Notes: generated by a model from the letters alone, not told the origin. A DNA stretch of 64,000 bases from Microbacterium murale (GCF_030815955.1 NZ_JAUSXK010000001.1:496001-560000), one strand, 5' to 3'; shown: positions 27,560-37,094, numbered from the stretch's first letter. Made by a program: numbers and translations.

Positions 27560-28116
27560 GCGCTCTCGATGCCGTGCGGGCGCGGCATTCCTGGTCGAAG
27601 GTCACCGAGGCGGCGCCTACTCGTGAAGAGCTGCTGACGCTGGTCGCCGCCGCTGGTCGCGTCGCCGATCACTCTTCGCTGCGGCCGTGGCGTCTGATCG
27701 AATTGCGGGGCGATGATCGACTGGCCCTCGGGAAGGCGATCGCCAAAGCCCAGGGCGACAAAGAGCCTTCGTCCAAGCCGATGCGCGCGCCTCTGCTGAT
27801 CGCGGTGGTCGCGAGTTTCCGGAAAAGCGACAAGGTGCCCCGGTGGGAGCAGGAGGCTGTCGCCTCCGGCGTCGCGCACACACTGAGCCTGCTGCTCGAC
27901 GAGGCCGGCTGGGGTGTCCTCTGGCGCACCGGCGAGTACACACGGTCGAAATCAGTCGCAAAGGCACACGGGCTGAAGAAGGACGAGGAGTTGCTCGGCT
28001 GGCTCTACGTCGGAGGCAAACCGGCCGGCAAGAAGCCAGGACGCCGCAGGAGCGTCGATGCCCGCGCGCAGCTGACGAAGATGCCTGCGAAGGCGAAGAA
28101 GAAGAAGACCAAGTAG
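27556..28116 (+). CDS. Nitroreductase-family protein (YdjA-like)
   Basis: A 186-residue FMN-binding oxidoreductase. It starts at GTG 27556, overlapping the msrB stop. The family's N-terminal R-H-S region (VRARHSWSKV) and the middle RVADHSSLRPWRLIEL fit the small YdjA-type nitroreductases. A Lys/Arg-rich C-terminal tail (AKAKKKKTK) is unusual. The substrate is unknown. Coupling to msrB may indicate an oxidative-stress role, but that is inference. Confidence 0.8.
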   Translation: MSALDAVRARHSWSKVTEAAPTREELLTLVAAAGRVADHSSLRPWRLIELRGDDRLALGKAIAKAQGDKEPSSKPMRAPLLIAVVASFRKSDKVPRWEQEAVASGVAHTLSLLLDEAGWGVLWRTGEYTRSKSVAKAHGLKKDEELLGWLYVGGKPAGKKPGRRRSVDARAQLTKMPAKAKKKKTK

Positions 28117-29061
28117 TCAGCGCCGCCGTCGGCGCCAAGGCAGCGCCACGGCGACGGATGCCACGGCGACGGAGATCATCACGATGAGCTGCCAATGCGC
28201 GGGACCGGATGCCGGCGGCCAGAGCAGGTCGATCACCACTGAGGTCGTCAACTGCCCGAGCACGGAGCCGAGTCCGAGCAGCAGGACCCCGGTGTGCGCG
28301 ACGATCGCCGCTCCCAGCAGGATGTAGGCGAAGCCGAGCAGGCCACCGAGATACAGCCACGGTTCGACGGGCAGAGCCTCGGGCAGGCCTCGCACCGCGA
28401 CGCTGACGGATGCCGCGACGACGAGCACCGCTGTCCCGGTGATGAAGCTCATGAGCGTCGCGGTCATGGGAGAGCTCACACGCTGGGCGAGGCGGCCGTT
28501 CGCAGCGGTCTGCCAGGCGATGCCGACGCCTGCTGCGAACGGCAGCAGCAGCAACCACAGCGGCGTGCTCGCGATCACATCTCCACTGAGCGAGACGCCG
28601 ACGGCGGCGAGCGCGAACACGCCGCCGAGTACGCGCCCAGGCGTCACGGCGACGACGCCGGCCGGCCCGAAACCGATCCGGTCCAGAACGAGTCCGTGCA
28701 CCGTCTGTCCTGCGACGACGCCGACAGTGAACAGCGAGACGCCGAGCACGCCGGCGGTCACACCCTGCGTCGACACGGTGAGTGCACCGCAGGCGCCGCC
28801 CAGCAGCATCCAGTTCGGGATCGTGCGCGCACGGATGCCGCGCCAGAGGCGACCGGCACCGGCACGCGCCGACGGCAGGGCGAGCGTGACGATGATGAGG
28901 ATCACGAGACCGACGCCGAACGACACGAGTCCTGCCACTATGCCGTCGTCGATGCTTACGCCGAGCACTCCGTTGATGCGCGCCTGGATCGCGGTCATGG
29001 CACCGATCGCGACAGCGCCGCCCAGTGCCACGGGCGCGGGAATACTTCGGGTCGCGGTCAC
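28117..29061 (-). CDS. DMT-family transporter (DUF606/YdcZ duplicated)
   Basis: A 314-residue protein with about ten hydrophobic segments. It is two tandem copies of the DUF606 (YdcZ) half, as seen from the repeated AIQARINGVLGVSI and AWQTAANGRLAQRVS motifs. It is a drug/metabolite transporter superfamily exporter of unknown substrate. A basic cap ends the protein (PWRRRRR). It abuts the stop of the convergent nitroreductase gene without any gap. Confidence 0.88.
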   Translation of the reverse strand: MTATRSIPAPVALGGAVAIGAMTAIQARINGVLGVSIDDGIVAGLVSFGVGLVILIIVTLALPSARAGAGRLWRGIRARTIPNWMLLGGACGALTVSTQGVTAGVLGVSLFTVGVVAGQTVHGLVLDRIGFGPAGVVAVTPGRVLGGVFALAAVGVSLSGDVIASTPLWLLLLPFAAGVGIAWQTAANGRLAQRVSSPMTATLMSFITGTAVLVVAASVSVAVRGLPEALPVEPWLYLGGLLGFAYILLGAAIVAHTGVLLLGLGSVLGQLTTSVVIDLLWPPASGPAHWQLIVMISVAVASVAVALPWRRRRR

Positions 29062-29124
29062 TCGAGCACACTACCCGAGCAGACGGGCGCACTCGAAGTC
29101 GCCGGTCGGGACTATTCTTGCGGC

Positions 29125-29751
29125 ATGTGCGCGAGCTACGGATTGGATCCCCGCTTCACCGATGACGAGCTGCTTGCCGAGGCCGACGCCGAGGTCATCG
29201 AAGGACTCCGCATCTGGGCGGAGCAGAACGCGGGCGAGACCCTGCGCCCCACCGGAAAGAACCTGCGGAACCTGAATCCGCTGCTCCTGGCGCACGACGA
29301 GAAGATGGCCCTCGAGCCGTCGTGGTGGGGTTACCTCGTGAACGGCGAGCCGGCGAAGTTCCCGTCGATCAACACTCGCTCCGAACGCCTGCAGGAGCGT
29401 CCGGCCGGCCTGAAGACTCGCGCGATCGTGCCGTCGACCGGATGGTTCGAGATGCAGAAGCCTGCCCGCGTGTGGCATGAGTTCGCCCTCGAGAACCAGG
29501 CGCTGTTCGGAATGGCCGCCGTCACGCAGAGAGGCCGCACTCCGGAGGGGGAATGGATCACGTGCTATTCGGTCGTGATGGCTCCGGCTGCGGATCATCT
29601 CAAAGAGTTCCATGACCGGATGCCAGTACTCATCCCTCCCCACCTGACGCACGAGTGGCTTACCGCTCCTCCGAGCAGAGATCTGATGGACGAGGCGATT
29701 CTCGCCTCCGGCGAGCTCGCCGAGCGCATCACCGTCTCGGCACGCCCCTAG
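29125..29751 (+). CDS. SRAP-family DNA-protein crosslink protein (YedK/HMCES-like)
   Basis: A 208-residue SOS response-associated peptidase family protein. Cys2 directly after the initiator methionine (MCASYGLDP) is the residue that forms a stable crosslink with abasic sites in single-stranded DNA. NTRSERL, STGWFEMQK and HDRMPVLIPP supply the other conserved active-site residues. ATG 29125 is fixed by the need to expose Cys2; a much longer open frame upstream is rejected as antisense to the DMT gene. Confidence 0.93.
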   Translation: MCASYGLDPRFTDDELLAEADAEVIEGLRIWAEQNAGETLRPTGKNLRNLNPLLLAHDEKMALEPSWWGYLVNGEPAKFPSINTRSERLQERPAGLKTRAIVPSTGWFEMQKPARVWHEFALENQALFGMAAVTQRGRTPEGEWITCYSVVMAPAADHLKEFHDRMPVLIPPHLTHEWLTAPPSRDLMDEAILASGELAERITVSARP

Positions 29752-29760
29752 GCCCGCGCC

Positions 29761-31035
29761 GTGCCCAACCTGGTTCTCGTCGGCCTCATCGCGATCCTGC
29801 TGTGGGCGCTGGTGTCCCACCGCTTCGAGCGGTGGGGAGTCGCAGGGCCGATAGGCCTGTTGCTGCTCGGGGCAGTGACGGTCGTCTGGGACGTCGACGC
29901 TTTCAGCACCGCGATCGACTCCCCGATCTCCGAGAAGATCGTCGAGGTCATCCTCGCGATTCTGCTCTTCGCCGATGCCACCGAGGTCAAGGGCGGCATC
30001 TTCGGTCGCGAAGGCAAGGTGATCGCGCGCCTCGTCCTCATCGCGCTCCCGCTGTCGATCGTGCTCACCGTCTTGGCGGGCGTACTGCTGATCCCTGACG
30101 CGAGCGTGCTCGTGCTTCTCGTCGTCGCATGTGTCATCCTGCCGATCGATTTCGCACCGGCCGCATCGCTTCTTCGCAATCGGCGTGTTCCCGCGCGATT
30201 GCGTCAGATCCTGAATGTGGAGAGCGGATACAACGACGGTCTGGTCTCTCCGGTGTTCGGCATGTCACTGGCGCTGGCAGTCATCTGGTCGACGATCGTG
30301 AACACACCGGCATCCGATCTCACTGAAGACAAGCTCGATGGCCCGATGGCCCAGTTCTTCGCCGCGTTCGTCAATGCGGTGCCGGCGACCGTGATCGCAG
30401 TGGTGATCGGCATCGTCCTGGGTGCAGGGATCGGGCATCTCGTGCGCATCGTTCGTGCGCGTTCGATCGCCGATGCCCTCGGGGCCCGTTACGTGATGCT
30501 GATCCTGCCCCTCATCGCCTATGGTGTCGCGAGTATCCCGGTGTTCAGCGCGAACGGTTTCGTCGCGGCGTTCGTCGCCGGAATCGGGTACAGGCTGACG
30601 CGCACGAGGGGTCATCGATCCGACGGCATCGACCACAGTGAACTGCTTCTCGTGGAGGAGGTGGGGGTGCTCGCCGCGAACTTCATATGGTTCGTGCTCG
30701 GCGGAGCGATGCTCGTCGTGGTCACCTCGGGAATCGACTGGTGGATGCTGCTGCTCGCCGTGCTGGCGCTGACTCTGCTGCGCATCGTCCCGGTGTACCT
30801 GTCGCTCGTGCGCAGCTCGGTGGGCAGAGGTGATCGCCTCCTCATCGGCGCGCTCGGCCCCCGCGGCACCGCGTCGATCGTCTTCGGGCTGCTCGCCTAC
30901 AACGCTCTCCCCGAGGATGACGGCGTCATAGTGCTGACCATCATGGTCGCCACTGTCGTCGGCAGCATCCTGTTGCACGGCTTGGCCGCGCCGTTGCTCC
31001 TGAACCGGCGACGGCTCGAGGAAGAGACCGCCTGA
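29761..31035 (+). CDS. Cation:proton antiporter (CPA1 family)
   Basis: A 424-residue Na+/H+ antiporter-like protein with about twelve transmembrane helices. The family's ion-binding core is visible as LFADATEVKG in an early helix and ESGYNDGLVSPVFG in the middle, with the usual acidic residues. GTG 29761 begins 10 bp after the SRAP stop. Likely role: pH or sodium homeostasis at the membrane. Ion specificity is not predictable. Confidence 0.88.
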   Translation: MPNLVLVGLIAILLWALVSHRFERWGVAGPIGLLLLGAVTVVWDVDAFSTAIDSPISEKIVEVILAILLFADATEVKGGIFGREGKVIARLVLIALPLSIVLTVLAGVLLIPDASVLVLLVVACVILPIDFAPAASLLRNRRVPARLRQILNVESGYNDGLVSPVFGMSLALAVIWSTIVNTPASDLTEDKLDGPMAQFFAAFVNAVPATVIAVVIGIVLGAGIGHLVRIVRARSIADALGARYVMLILPLIAYGVASIPVFSANGFVAAFVAGIGYRLTRTRGHRSDGIDHSELLLVEEVGVLAANFIWFVLGGAMLVVVTSGIDWWMLLLAVLALTLLRIVPVYLSLVRSSVGRGDRLLIGALGPRGTASIVFGLLAYNALPEDDGVIVLTIMVATVVGSILLHGLAAPLLLNRRRLEEETA

Positions 31036-31047
31036 CGCTGCTGCGCG

Positions 31048-31773
31048 TCATTCAGCTCCAGGGATCAACCGAGTTCGCAGCGCATCGCGCACCGCCTCGT
31101 CGACGCCCGCCTTCTCCAGATAGGCCAGGGCGCCTCCGTGCTCACGATCGAGCCATTCGAAGGCGCTGCTCAACGCCTCGACCGGGGATCCGGCCAGCAC
31201 CTCGACGAGCGCGTCCGTGACCGGAACGCGGAAGCGCCGCATCTTGCGCAGCATCCGCTCTGTCCACTCCCCCGACAGGTTCGCCGCCGTGGCCGAGTAG
31301 TCGGCCAGGATGATGTCCCGGTCGATGTCGAGCGCCGTGAGTATGAGCGCGACGACCAGGCCCGTGCGGTCCTTGCCCGCGGTGCAGTGCACGACGACGG
31401 CTCCGTCCGCCGACGCGACTGTGCGGATGACGCGTCCGAGGTCGCGCTGATGACGGGTCAGTACCGTCTCGTAGACGTCCTGCAGCGTGAGAGTGCTGGG
31501 GTCGAACGTGCGCGGGGCACCATCGATCGGCACGGACAACCGCGACGCGCCGGTTCCCCGAAGTCGATCGCGTCCCCCGATGCGTCGATCGAAAGCCGAG
31601 CGCAGGTCTATCACCTGGCGAATGCCGAGCTGCTCCAGCCTTCCGCGCCCCTCACGGGTGAGCCGGTGCAGCGCATCCGAGCGGTACAGCACGCCGGGCG
31701 CCAACACGCCAGGAGCCACCTCGCGGAAATTGTGCGTGCCCGGTACGTCGAGGCGGGTGACGGGGTCGTCCAT
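31048..31773 (-). CDS. Tyrosine-protein phosphatase (MptpB/LipA-like)
   Basis: A 241-residue dual-specificity-like protein tyrosine phosphatase. The P-loop is VVVHCTAGKDRTGLV, with the catalytic Cys and Arg (HCx5R; the K-D pair is typical of bacterial MptpB). NFREVAPGVLAPGVLYRSDAL near the start and IRQVIDLRSAFDR are family landmarks. It is cytoplasmic; in pathogens relatives are secreted, but there is no signal here. It may act on protein or phosphoinositide substrates. Confidence 0.92.
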   Translation of the reverse strand: MDDPVTRLDVPGTHNFREVAPGVLAPGVLYRSDALHRLTREGRGRLEQLGIRQVIDLRSAFDRRIGGRDRLRGTGASRLSVPIDGAPRTFDPSTLTLQDVYETVLTRHQRDLGRVIRTVASADGAVVVHCTAGKDRTGLVVALILTALDIDRDIILADYSATAANLSGEWTERMLRKMRRFRVPVTDALVEVLAGSPVEALSSAFEWLDREHGGALAYLEKAGVDEAVRDALRTRLIPGAE

Positions 31774-31840
31774 GTGGTCATGCTATCCACGGCGGCACCG
31801 GTGTCGGCTATCGTGAGGCATCACCCACGGAGGAGTTTGC

Positions 31841-32146
31841 ATGGGATCTGAAGTGAGCGGCGCCCGTCCTCGCGCTCTGCGCGACGGAACGGCAGAACCG
31901 CGCTTCGCCGCACGTTATGCGACGATCGACGAAGTCGCGGAGCTGCTCGGTGTGACGCCGGTATCGCTTCGCCAGACGATGCGCCGCCGCGACTCCGGTG
32001 AGGCATCGGCTGCGAGCGACGCGTTCATCGACCCGATCGGAAACGTCTCCGGCTACCTGTGGGATCGAGACGACCTCACTCCAGAGGCGATCGAGGCGTG
32101 GCACAACCGTCCGCGTCGCGGACGCAAGCCGAACAGCGCGCAGTAG
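31841..32146 (+). CDS. Small helix-turn-helix protein
   Basis: A 101-residue protein with a MerR/excisionase-type helix-turn-helix: YATIDEVAELLGVTPVSLRQ, about residues 25-45, then a basic stretch. Around the middle, NVSGYLWDRDDLTPEAIEAW looks like the wing segment. The C-terminus is Arg/Lys-rich (RPRRGRKPNSAQ). GGAGGAG sits before the ATG. Probably a DNA-binding protein; no mobile-element genes surround it. Confidence 0.65.
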   Translation: MGSEVSGARPRALRDGTAEPRFAARYATIDEVAELLGVTPVSLRQTMRRRDSGEASAASDAFIDPIGNVSGYLWDRDDLTPEAIEAWHNRPRRGRKPNSAQ

Positions 32147-32185
32147 CGGCCGACGCCGCCGAGCGCCATCCAGTGCGTTCCGTCG

Positions 32186-33172
32186 TCACCAGGCGTATGC
32201 CTCCGGCGCCTGTCCGCCCGGACCGGGGAAGAGCTCGTCGAGTGCGCGGAGGTCTTCTGCGCTGAGCGTGATCTCCAACGCCGACACCGCAGACTCGAGC
32301 TGCGCGACCGTTCGCGGCCCGATGATCGGACCGGTGACAGCGGGCTGGTGCAGCAACCAGGCGAGGCCCAGCGCCGACGGAGTCCATCCGCGCTCCTGAG
32401 CGAAGAGCTCGTATGCGTCGACCTGCTCGCCGTGCTCGGCACGCATGGCGGCTGCCCGCCCCGTGTTCGACCGCGCGTTGGCATCCGAAGACCCGCCGCT
32501 GAGCAGCCCGCCCGACAGCGGCGACCACGGCAGGATGCCGAGACCGTAGTTCTGGGCGGCGGGGATGACTTCGAGCTCGATCGACCGCTGCGCCAGGTTG
32601 TACAGCGACTGCTCGCTCACCAGGCCGAGGAAATGGCGCTGCTGGGCGATCTCGTTCGCCTGAGCGATGTTCCACGCCGCGAAGTTCGAGCTGCCTGTGT
32701 AGACGACCTCGCCCTGAGCGACCAGCACCTCCATGGCCTGCCACATCTCCTGCCAGGAGATGTGGCGGTCGATGTGGTGGAACTGGTAGAGGTCGATCCG
32801 GTCTGTCTGCAGCCGGCGCAGCGATGCGGCTGCCTCTCGGCGGACCTGCCATGCCGACGCGCCGCGCGCATTGACGACATCGCCGTCGACAGTGGGGGCG
32901 ACCATCGGTGAATGCACTTTCGTCGCGAGCACGATGTCGTCGCGCACGCCGGGACGAGCCGCGAACCACCGGCCGATGATCTCCTCGGTTGCGCCACGAC
33001 CGGCCGAGCCCCCGTAGGCGTTCGCCGTGTCGAAGAAGTTCACACCCAGCTCGATCGCGCGATCCATGATCGCGAACGAATCCTCTTCCGAGGTGCGGTC
33101 GCCGAAGTTCATGGTGCCCAAGACGATTCGTGAAACAGATGTGCCCGTACGACCGAGGTGTGTGTAGTCCAT
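32186..33172 (-). CDS. Aldo/keto reductase
   Basis: A 328-residue NADPH-dependent aldo/keto reductase. The catalytic tetrad is visible as Asp and Tyr in FFDTANAYGG, Lys in LATKVHS and His in YQFHHIDRH. The NADPH-binding segment is TGPIIGPRTVAQLESAV. GAGG at proper distance favours ATG 33172 (MDYTHLGRTG) over the upstream start. It is divergent from the GH106-like glycosidase across a 163-bp regulatory region, so it may reduce a product of that sugar pathway. Confidence 0.92.
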   Translation of the reverse strand: MDYTHLGRTGTSVSRIVLGTMNFGDRTSEEDSFAIMDRAIELGVNFFDTANAYGGSAGRGATEEIIGRWFAARPGVRDDIVLATKVHSPMVAPTVDGDVVNARGASAWQVRREAAASLRRLQTDRIDLYQFHHIDRHISWQEMWQAMEVLVAQGEVVYTGSSNFAAWNIAQANEIAQQRHFLGLVSEQSLYNLAQRSIELEVIPAAQNYGLGILPWSPLSGGLLSGGSSDANARSNTGRAAAMRAEHGEQVDAYELFAQERGWTPSALGLAWLLHQPAVTGPIIGPRTVAQLESAVSALEITLSAEDLRALDELFPGPGGQAPEAYAW

Positions 33173-33257
33173 GCCAAACATCCTCACACAGATGAAGGCG
33201 GAACTGAATCGTTTTAAGCGTCCGACGTCGAGGCAATCCAGTCAACATTTTAGTGTC

Positions 33258-33270
33258 GTGAGTTAATCAC
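33258..33270. promoter_or_regulatory. Candidate operator upstream of glycosidase
   Basis: GTGAGTTAATCAC is a palindrome (GTGA, five bases, TCAC) in the AT-richer part of the region between the aldo/keto reductase and the glycosidase. It may be bound by the MarR protein encoded downstream of the glycosidase. Confidence 0.35.
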
Positions 33271-33335
33271 TTTCGAGATAGAGTTCCGGTACTCGGGTGC
33301 CAATAGCACCAGATCCCCCAGTTCGAAGGAGAACC

Positions 33336-36281
33336 ATGCCCTCGCTCGACGATCATCGTGACGCACTCGCTCATCCCCCGATCGAGTTCCGGCCGGAGCT
33401 CCGATGGTGGCTCGCCGAAGGTCTGCACACCGACGCGACGCTTCGGAGCGAGATCGAGACCGCACACCGCCTTGGCTTCGGCGGGATGGAGTTCCTCGCG
33501 ATGGATGAGGGAGACATCGACCATGCGCGCTACGGATGGGGATCCGAGGAATGGGTCCATGACTCGGCGATCGTCGTGACGGAGACCACGGCCAGGGGCA
33601 TGTCGGTGAGCTTCACGTCCGGAACGAACTGGTCGAACGCCAACCTGCCGACGATCGACCCCGACCACCCCGCAGCGGCGAAAGAGCTCAACGTCGAGGT
33701 GGAGGACCTCACATCGGGAGCGCGCCGCCACGGTGCTCTCCCCCGAGTAGATCTCCAGGCCGAGCGCGGGGCTTCAGCCGTACCAGGGCATCGGGTGCCG
33801 CCTCGAGAACAACGCCTGACGGCTGTCATCGCCGCGCCGCTCATCGCTGGGACGGACGACACCTTGGCGGTCGCCGACGTCGTCGACCTCACCTCGGAGG
33901 TCGAGGGGGAGGAACTTGACTGGACGGCACCGGATGCGCGGAGCTGGCGGCTCTTCGTCTTCTGGTCCCACGGCACCGGACAGACGGCATCGCCGTCGGC
34001 GAGCGTCAATTACACCGTGAACTACCTCGACCGCGATGGCATCGACGCCGTCATGGAGTACTGGCGCGATGTGGTCCTCACACCGCAACTGAAGCGAGAG
34101 ATCGCTCGCAACCCTCGCGCGCAGATGTACATGGACTCGCTGGAGTTGTCGACCTGGGGTGCCGGCGGGATGTTCTGGGGGCGCACCGTCGAGGAGGAGT
34201 TCCGCACTCGACGCGGGTACGACATCGCCCCCTGGCTCCCCTTCCTCATCCGCCGCACCGGCATGTTCGCGGCGACCACGGCCTACAGCTACGAACCCGA
34301 CGCGATGCACCAGCCAGAAGTCGACAAGGTCAGGTTCGACTATGTGCGCACGCTGACAGACCTGTATATCGAGAACATGCTCCGGCCGTTCTCGGAGTTC
34401 TTGCACGAGAACGGCCTGCTGCTGCGGGCCGAGGTCAGCTATGGTCTGCCGTTCGAACTCACACGGCCCGCCATCGAGGTGGACGGCATCGAGACGGAGT
34501 CTCTGGAGTTCGCCTCGCAGATCGACGCGTATCGGATGCTTGCCGGCCCGGCCCATCTGTTCGGCAGGCAGTATTCGTCGGAGACCGGTGCCACGACGCG
34601 GAACCACATGCTCGATCACCGTTTCTACGACCAGATCATCGCCACGCAGTTGGCCGCCGGAATCACGAAGACAGTGCTGCACGGCTGGGCCAGCCGCGCC
34701 GGAGCGGAGGGCGTCACCACGTGGCCAGGGCATGAGGGCATGTGGCCACTGTTCTCGGAGCGATTCGACACCCGCCAGCCGGGCAGCGAGTTCTACCCGT
34801 TGTGGAACGAGGCGATCGGCCGCTACCAGTACCTGCTGCGTCAGGGGCGCCCGCGCATCGACATCGGCATCCTGCGCACCGATCACTTCATCGACAACAT
34901 GATCGGCGTTTCCGCCTTCGACAGCGAGGGGAACCGGGTCGCAGATGAGGATGCGTACGGAAGACTCTGGATGCGCAATCGCGAGAACCAGTGGTGGCAG
35001 GATCTCGGAATGCAGGACGCGGGTTGGAGCTATGAGTTCTTCGACGGCTCCCTCCTCGCTCACCCCGACGTCAGCTTCGACGGAGAGGTCGTTCAACCTG
35101 ATGGCCCGGGGTACCAAGCGCTCATCGTCTATCAAGAGGCGCTCGATCCCGACGTCGCCCTGCTGCTGCTCGAGTGGGCAGGAGACGGACTGAAGATCCT
35201 GCTTGTCAACGGTGCACGAGAGGTGAAGGTTCAGTTCGAGGGCACTTTCACGTTCAACGAGCGGGTGGCGTCACGCACGCCGGGACTCGACGGCAGGGAT
35301 TCCGAGTTGGCTGCGACGCTCGCTGCACTCCGCGACCTCCCCAACGTCGCCGAGGCCCATGAGCCGGCGGACACGGTGGCTGCACTGCGCGGGCTCGGCG
35401 TCACAGGACGCGCCGAATTCGTCGAGGAGAACCGGAACATCCTCACGTACCTTCGCGAAGACGGTGATCTGCTCCACGTGTACGTCTACCACTTCCTGTA
35501 CGAGACCGGAGAAACGACCGAAGTACAGCTCTCGGTGCCGGGCAATGGTGCGGTGTTCCGAACTGATGCGTGGTCGGGCGAAATCCACCCCCACTCGGGT
35601 GCGAGCCGTCACGACGGGCGTACGAACATCGAACTCGCGCTCAGCCCGGGCGAGACGGCGCTCTTCACCGTCGACCGATCACTCGACGGATCGCCGAGTT
35701 CTGCCGTCGCACCGGCACTCGTGGCTGACCTCAGCGACTGGTCCATCGTCGTCGAGAGCTGGGATGCCGGAGAGAACGAGCTGATCGTCGAGGACCGCGG
35801 TCTGGGGTACGAGACGCGCGAGGTCCTCCCCCACACTGCGGTCACGCGCCTCACCGTCTCGAGCTCCGGGCTTCTCCCCTGGGCCGAGCTGGGAGGTATC
35901 GGCCCCAAGGTCTCCGGTGTCGCCGAGTACACGACGCACGTGCGGGTCGATGAGTTCGATCCGATCTCGAACCGCTACCTGCTCGAGCTCGGTTCCACGA
36001 ACGGCGGTCTGGGGTCGGTGAGGATCAACGGTGCCGCCGCACGTGGTTTCGATACGTCGAAGCCTGTCGTCGATGCATCCCGCGACCTGAGTGCCGGAGA
36101 CAACGAGGTCGTCATCCGGGTGTCCAGCTCGCTCAACAATCGCCTGATCGCACGCGGGTACTACGACGAACTGCCGGACATCGCACTGGGCCTCGTCGGC
36201 AAGGAGGGCACCCACGTGACCAGAGTGCGAGAGCACGGCCTGGTCGGTCCAGTGCGGCTCGTCGCTGTTCCCCGGCATTGA
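33336..36281 (+). CDS. GH106-like glycoside hydrolase
   Basis: A 981-residue enzyme of the GH106 alpha-L-rhamnosidase-like family. The catalytic (alpha/beta)8 part begins near the N-terminus (RPELRWWLAEGLHTDATL, ETAHRLGFGGMEFLAMDEGD) and continues through MYMDSLELSTWGAGGMFW and LLLRAEVSYGLPFEL. A C-terminal beta-sandwich, galactose-binding-like domain lies at about 850-975. No signal peptide is seen, so it is likely cytoplasmic and acts on imported oligosaccharides. ATG 33336 follows AAGGAG. The segment after GALPRVDLQAERG (about residues 145-170) aligns poorly with typical members, but the frame stays open. The exact substrate is not certain. Confidence 0.8.
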   Translation: MPSLDDHRDALAHPPIEFRPELRWWLAEGLHTDATLRSEIETAHRLGFGGMEFLAMDEGDIDHARYGWGSEEWVHDSAIVVTETTARGMSVSFTSGTNWSNANLPTIDPDHPAAAKELNVEVEDLTSGARRHGALPRVDLQAERGASAVPGHRVPPREQRLTAVIAAPLIAGTDDTLAVADVVDLTSEVEGEELDWTAPDARSWRLFVFWSHGTGQTASPSASVNYTVNYLDRDGIDAVMEYWRDVVLTPQLKREIARNPRAQMYMDSLELSTWGAGGMFWGRTVEEEFRTRRGYDIAPWLPFLIRRTGMFAATTAYSYEPDAMHQPEVDKVRFDYVRTLTDLYIENMLRPFSEFLHENGLLLRAEVSYGLPFELTRPAIEVDGIETESLEFASQIDAYRMLAGPAHLFGRQYSSETGATTRNHMLDHRFYDQIIATQLAAGITKTVLHGWASRAGAEGVTTWPGHEGMWPLFSERFDTRQPGSEFYPLWNEAIGRYQYLLRQGRPRIDIGILRTDHFIDNMIGVSAFDSEGNRVADEDAYGRLWMRNRENQWWQDLGMQDAGWSYEFFDGSLLAHPDVSFDGEVVQPDGPGYQALIVYQEALDPDVALLLLEWAGDGLKILLVNGAREVKVQFEGTFTFNERVASRTPGLDGRDSELAATLAALRDLPNVAEAHEPADTVAALRGLGVTGRAEFVEENRNILTYLREDGDLLHVYVYHFLYETGETTEVQLSVPGNGAVFRTDAWSGEIHPHSGASRHDGRTNIELALSPGETALFTVDRSLDGSPSSAVAPALVADLSDWSIVVESWDAGENELIVEDRGLGYETREVLPHTAVTRLTVSSSGLLPWAELGGIGPKVSGVAEYTTHVRVDEFDPISNRYLLELGSTNGGLGSVRINGAAARGFDTSKPVVDASRDLSAGDNEVVIRVSSSLNNRLIARGYYDELPDIALGLVGKEGTHVTRVREHGLVGPVRLVAVPRH

Positions 36282-36290
36282 TGGCGAGGT

Positions 36291-36322
36291 CCTCGTGGCC
36301 CGGCGTTCACCGGGCCACGAGG
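36291..36322 (+). other. Intercistronic hairpin
   Basis: A 13-bp perfect inverted repeat, CCTCGTGGCCCGG and CCGGGCCACGAGG, around a 6-nt loop, just after the glycosidase stop. No T run follows, so it may stabilise mRNA or partly attenuate rather than terminate strongly. Confidence 0.65.
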
Positions 36323-36356
36323 AGCAACCTGCGAAGATGGCGATGAGGAGGTACCC

Positions 36357-36911
36357 ATGAGCAAGACCACGGACACGAGCACGCTGGAGCTTTCGTCGCT
36401 CCTCCCACCGGACCCGCTCGACATGCGCCTCTCGCTGACATCGATCGTGCACTGGGCCGACAGCCGAGAGGTACGACTCCGCGTGATGCAGGCGGTCGAC
36501 TTCCCGTTCGATGACATCCCGATGTTCCTCATCGTCAACCAACTCGCGTATCGCGGAGCGTTGCGCCCGACGGATCTCTCGTCAGTTCTCGGCACGACCA
36601 AGGCGAACATCAGCAAGATCGTCCGAAGACTCGAAACCCACGGGCTCGTCGGGCGCGTCGACTCGCCGTACGACGAGCGCAGCATCCTCGTCGCTCTCAC
36701 CCCTGCGGGGCGGAGCATCGGCATGCGCATCGTCGCCGAATCGACCAGGAGTCTCGAAGAGAACCTCTCTACCTGGAACGACAAGGACATCGAGATCTTC
36801 CGCCGCCTTCTCGCTCAGTTCGCGCGCGGCGCTGTGCTCCAGCTGCCTCAGCGAACGCCAGGTGCATGGGCCGAGAGGTCTTCTGCGCAAGGTGAGACTC
36901 CGGCGGTCTGA
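36357..36911 (+). CDS. MarR-family regulator
   Basis: A 184-residue MarR winged-helix regulator. The recognition region is ALRPTDLSSVLGTTKANISK, followed by RLETHGLVGRVDSPYDERSI and the wing LVALTPAGRS. It follows the glycosidase after a short hairpin, so it is likely in the same unit and may control it and the divergent reductase. The ligand is unknown. Confidence 0.88.
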   Translation: MSKTTDTSTLELSSLLPPDPLDMRLSLTSIVHWADSREVRLRVMQAVDFPFDDIPMFLIVNQLAYRGALRPTDLSSVLGTTKANISKIVRRLETHGLVGRVDSPYDERSILVALTPAGRSIGMRIVAESTRSLEENLSTWNDKDIEIFRRLLAQFARGAVLQLPQRTPGAWAERSSAQGETPAV

Positions 36912-36955
36912 CTTCTTCGCCGGAGATCATTCCGGGACCCGTGCGAAGGATGTCA

Positions 36956-36990
36956 TAGAGCCGATTACGGGATTCGGACGCGCGACATTG
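36956..36990. repeat. Degenerate tRNA-Thr 3'-end copy (att-like)
   Basis: A 35-bp segment matching the 3' end of the tRNA-Thr gene (39434-39468) at 28 of 35 positions, including the T-loop core TACGGGATTCG. It lies in the same orientation as the tRNA and as the perfect copy at 38314. It looks like an old attachment site decayed by mutation. It cannot form a tRNA. Confidence 0.6.
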
Positions 36991-37094
36991 GGTTTCGCAA
37001 GAAAAGTGTCCATCGGTGGAGCCGATGCCGATACTCTTTCTCTGCACCTAGCGCCTGGTGAGAACCTCTCCTCCGAAGACTCAGATTGGACACA

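Noticed and set aside
28294..29124. An N-terminal extension of the SRAP gene by 277 codons
   Set aside because: It overlaps the DMT gene antisense, and SRAP chemistry needs Cys right after the start methionine at 29125.
33700..33830. A frameshift in the GH106-like gene
   Set aside because: The local sequence aligns poorly with typical members but the frame stays open, both sides remain in the same frame, and other frames give no better protein.
36956..36990. A tRNA pseudogene of independent origin
   Set aside because: The match covers the same 35 bp as the perfect copy and in the same orientation, so an old attachment site is the simpler explanation.
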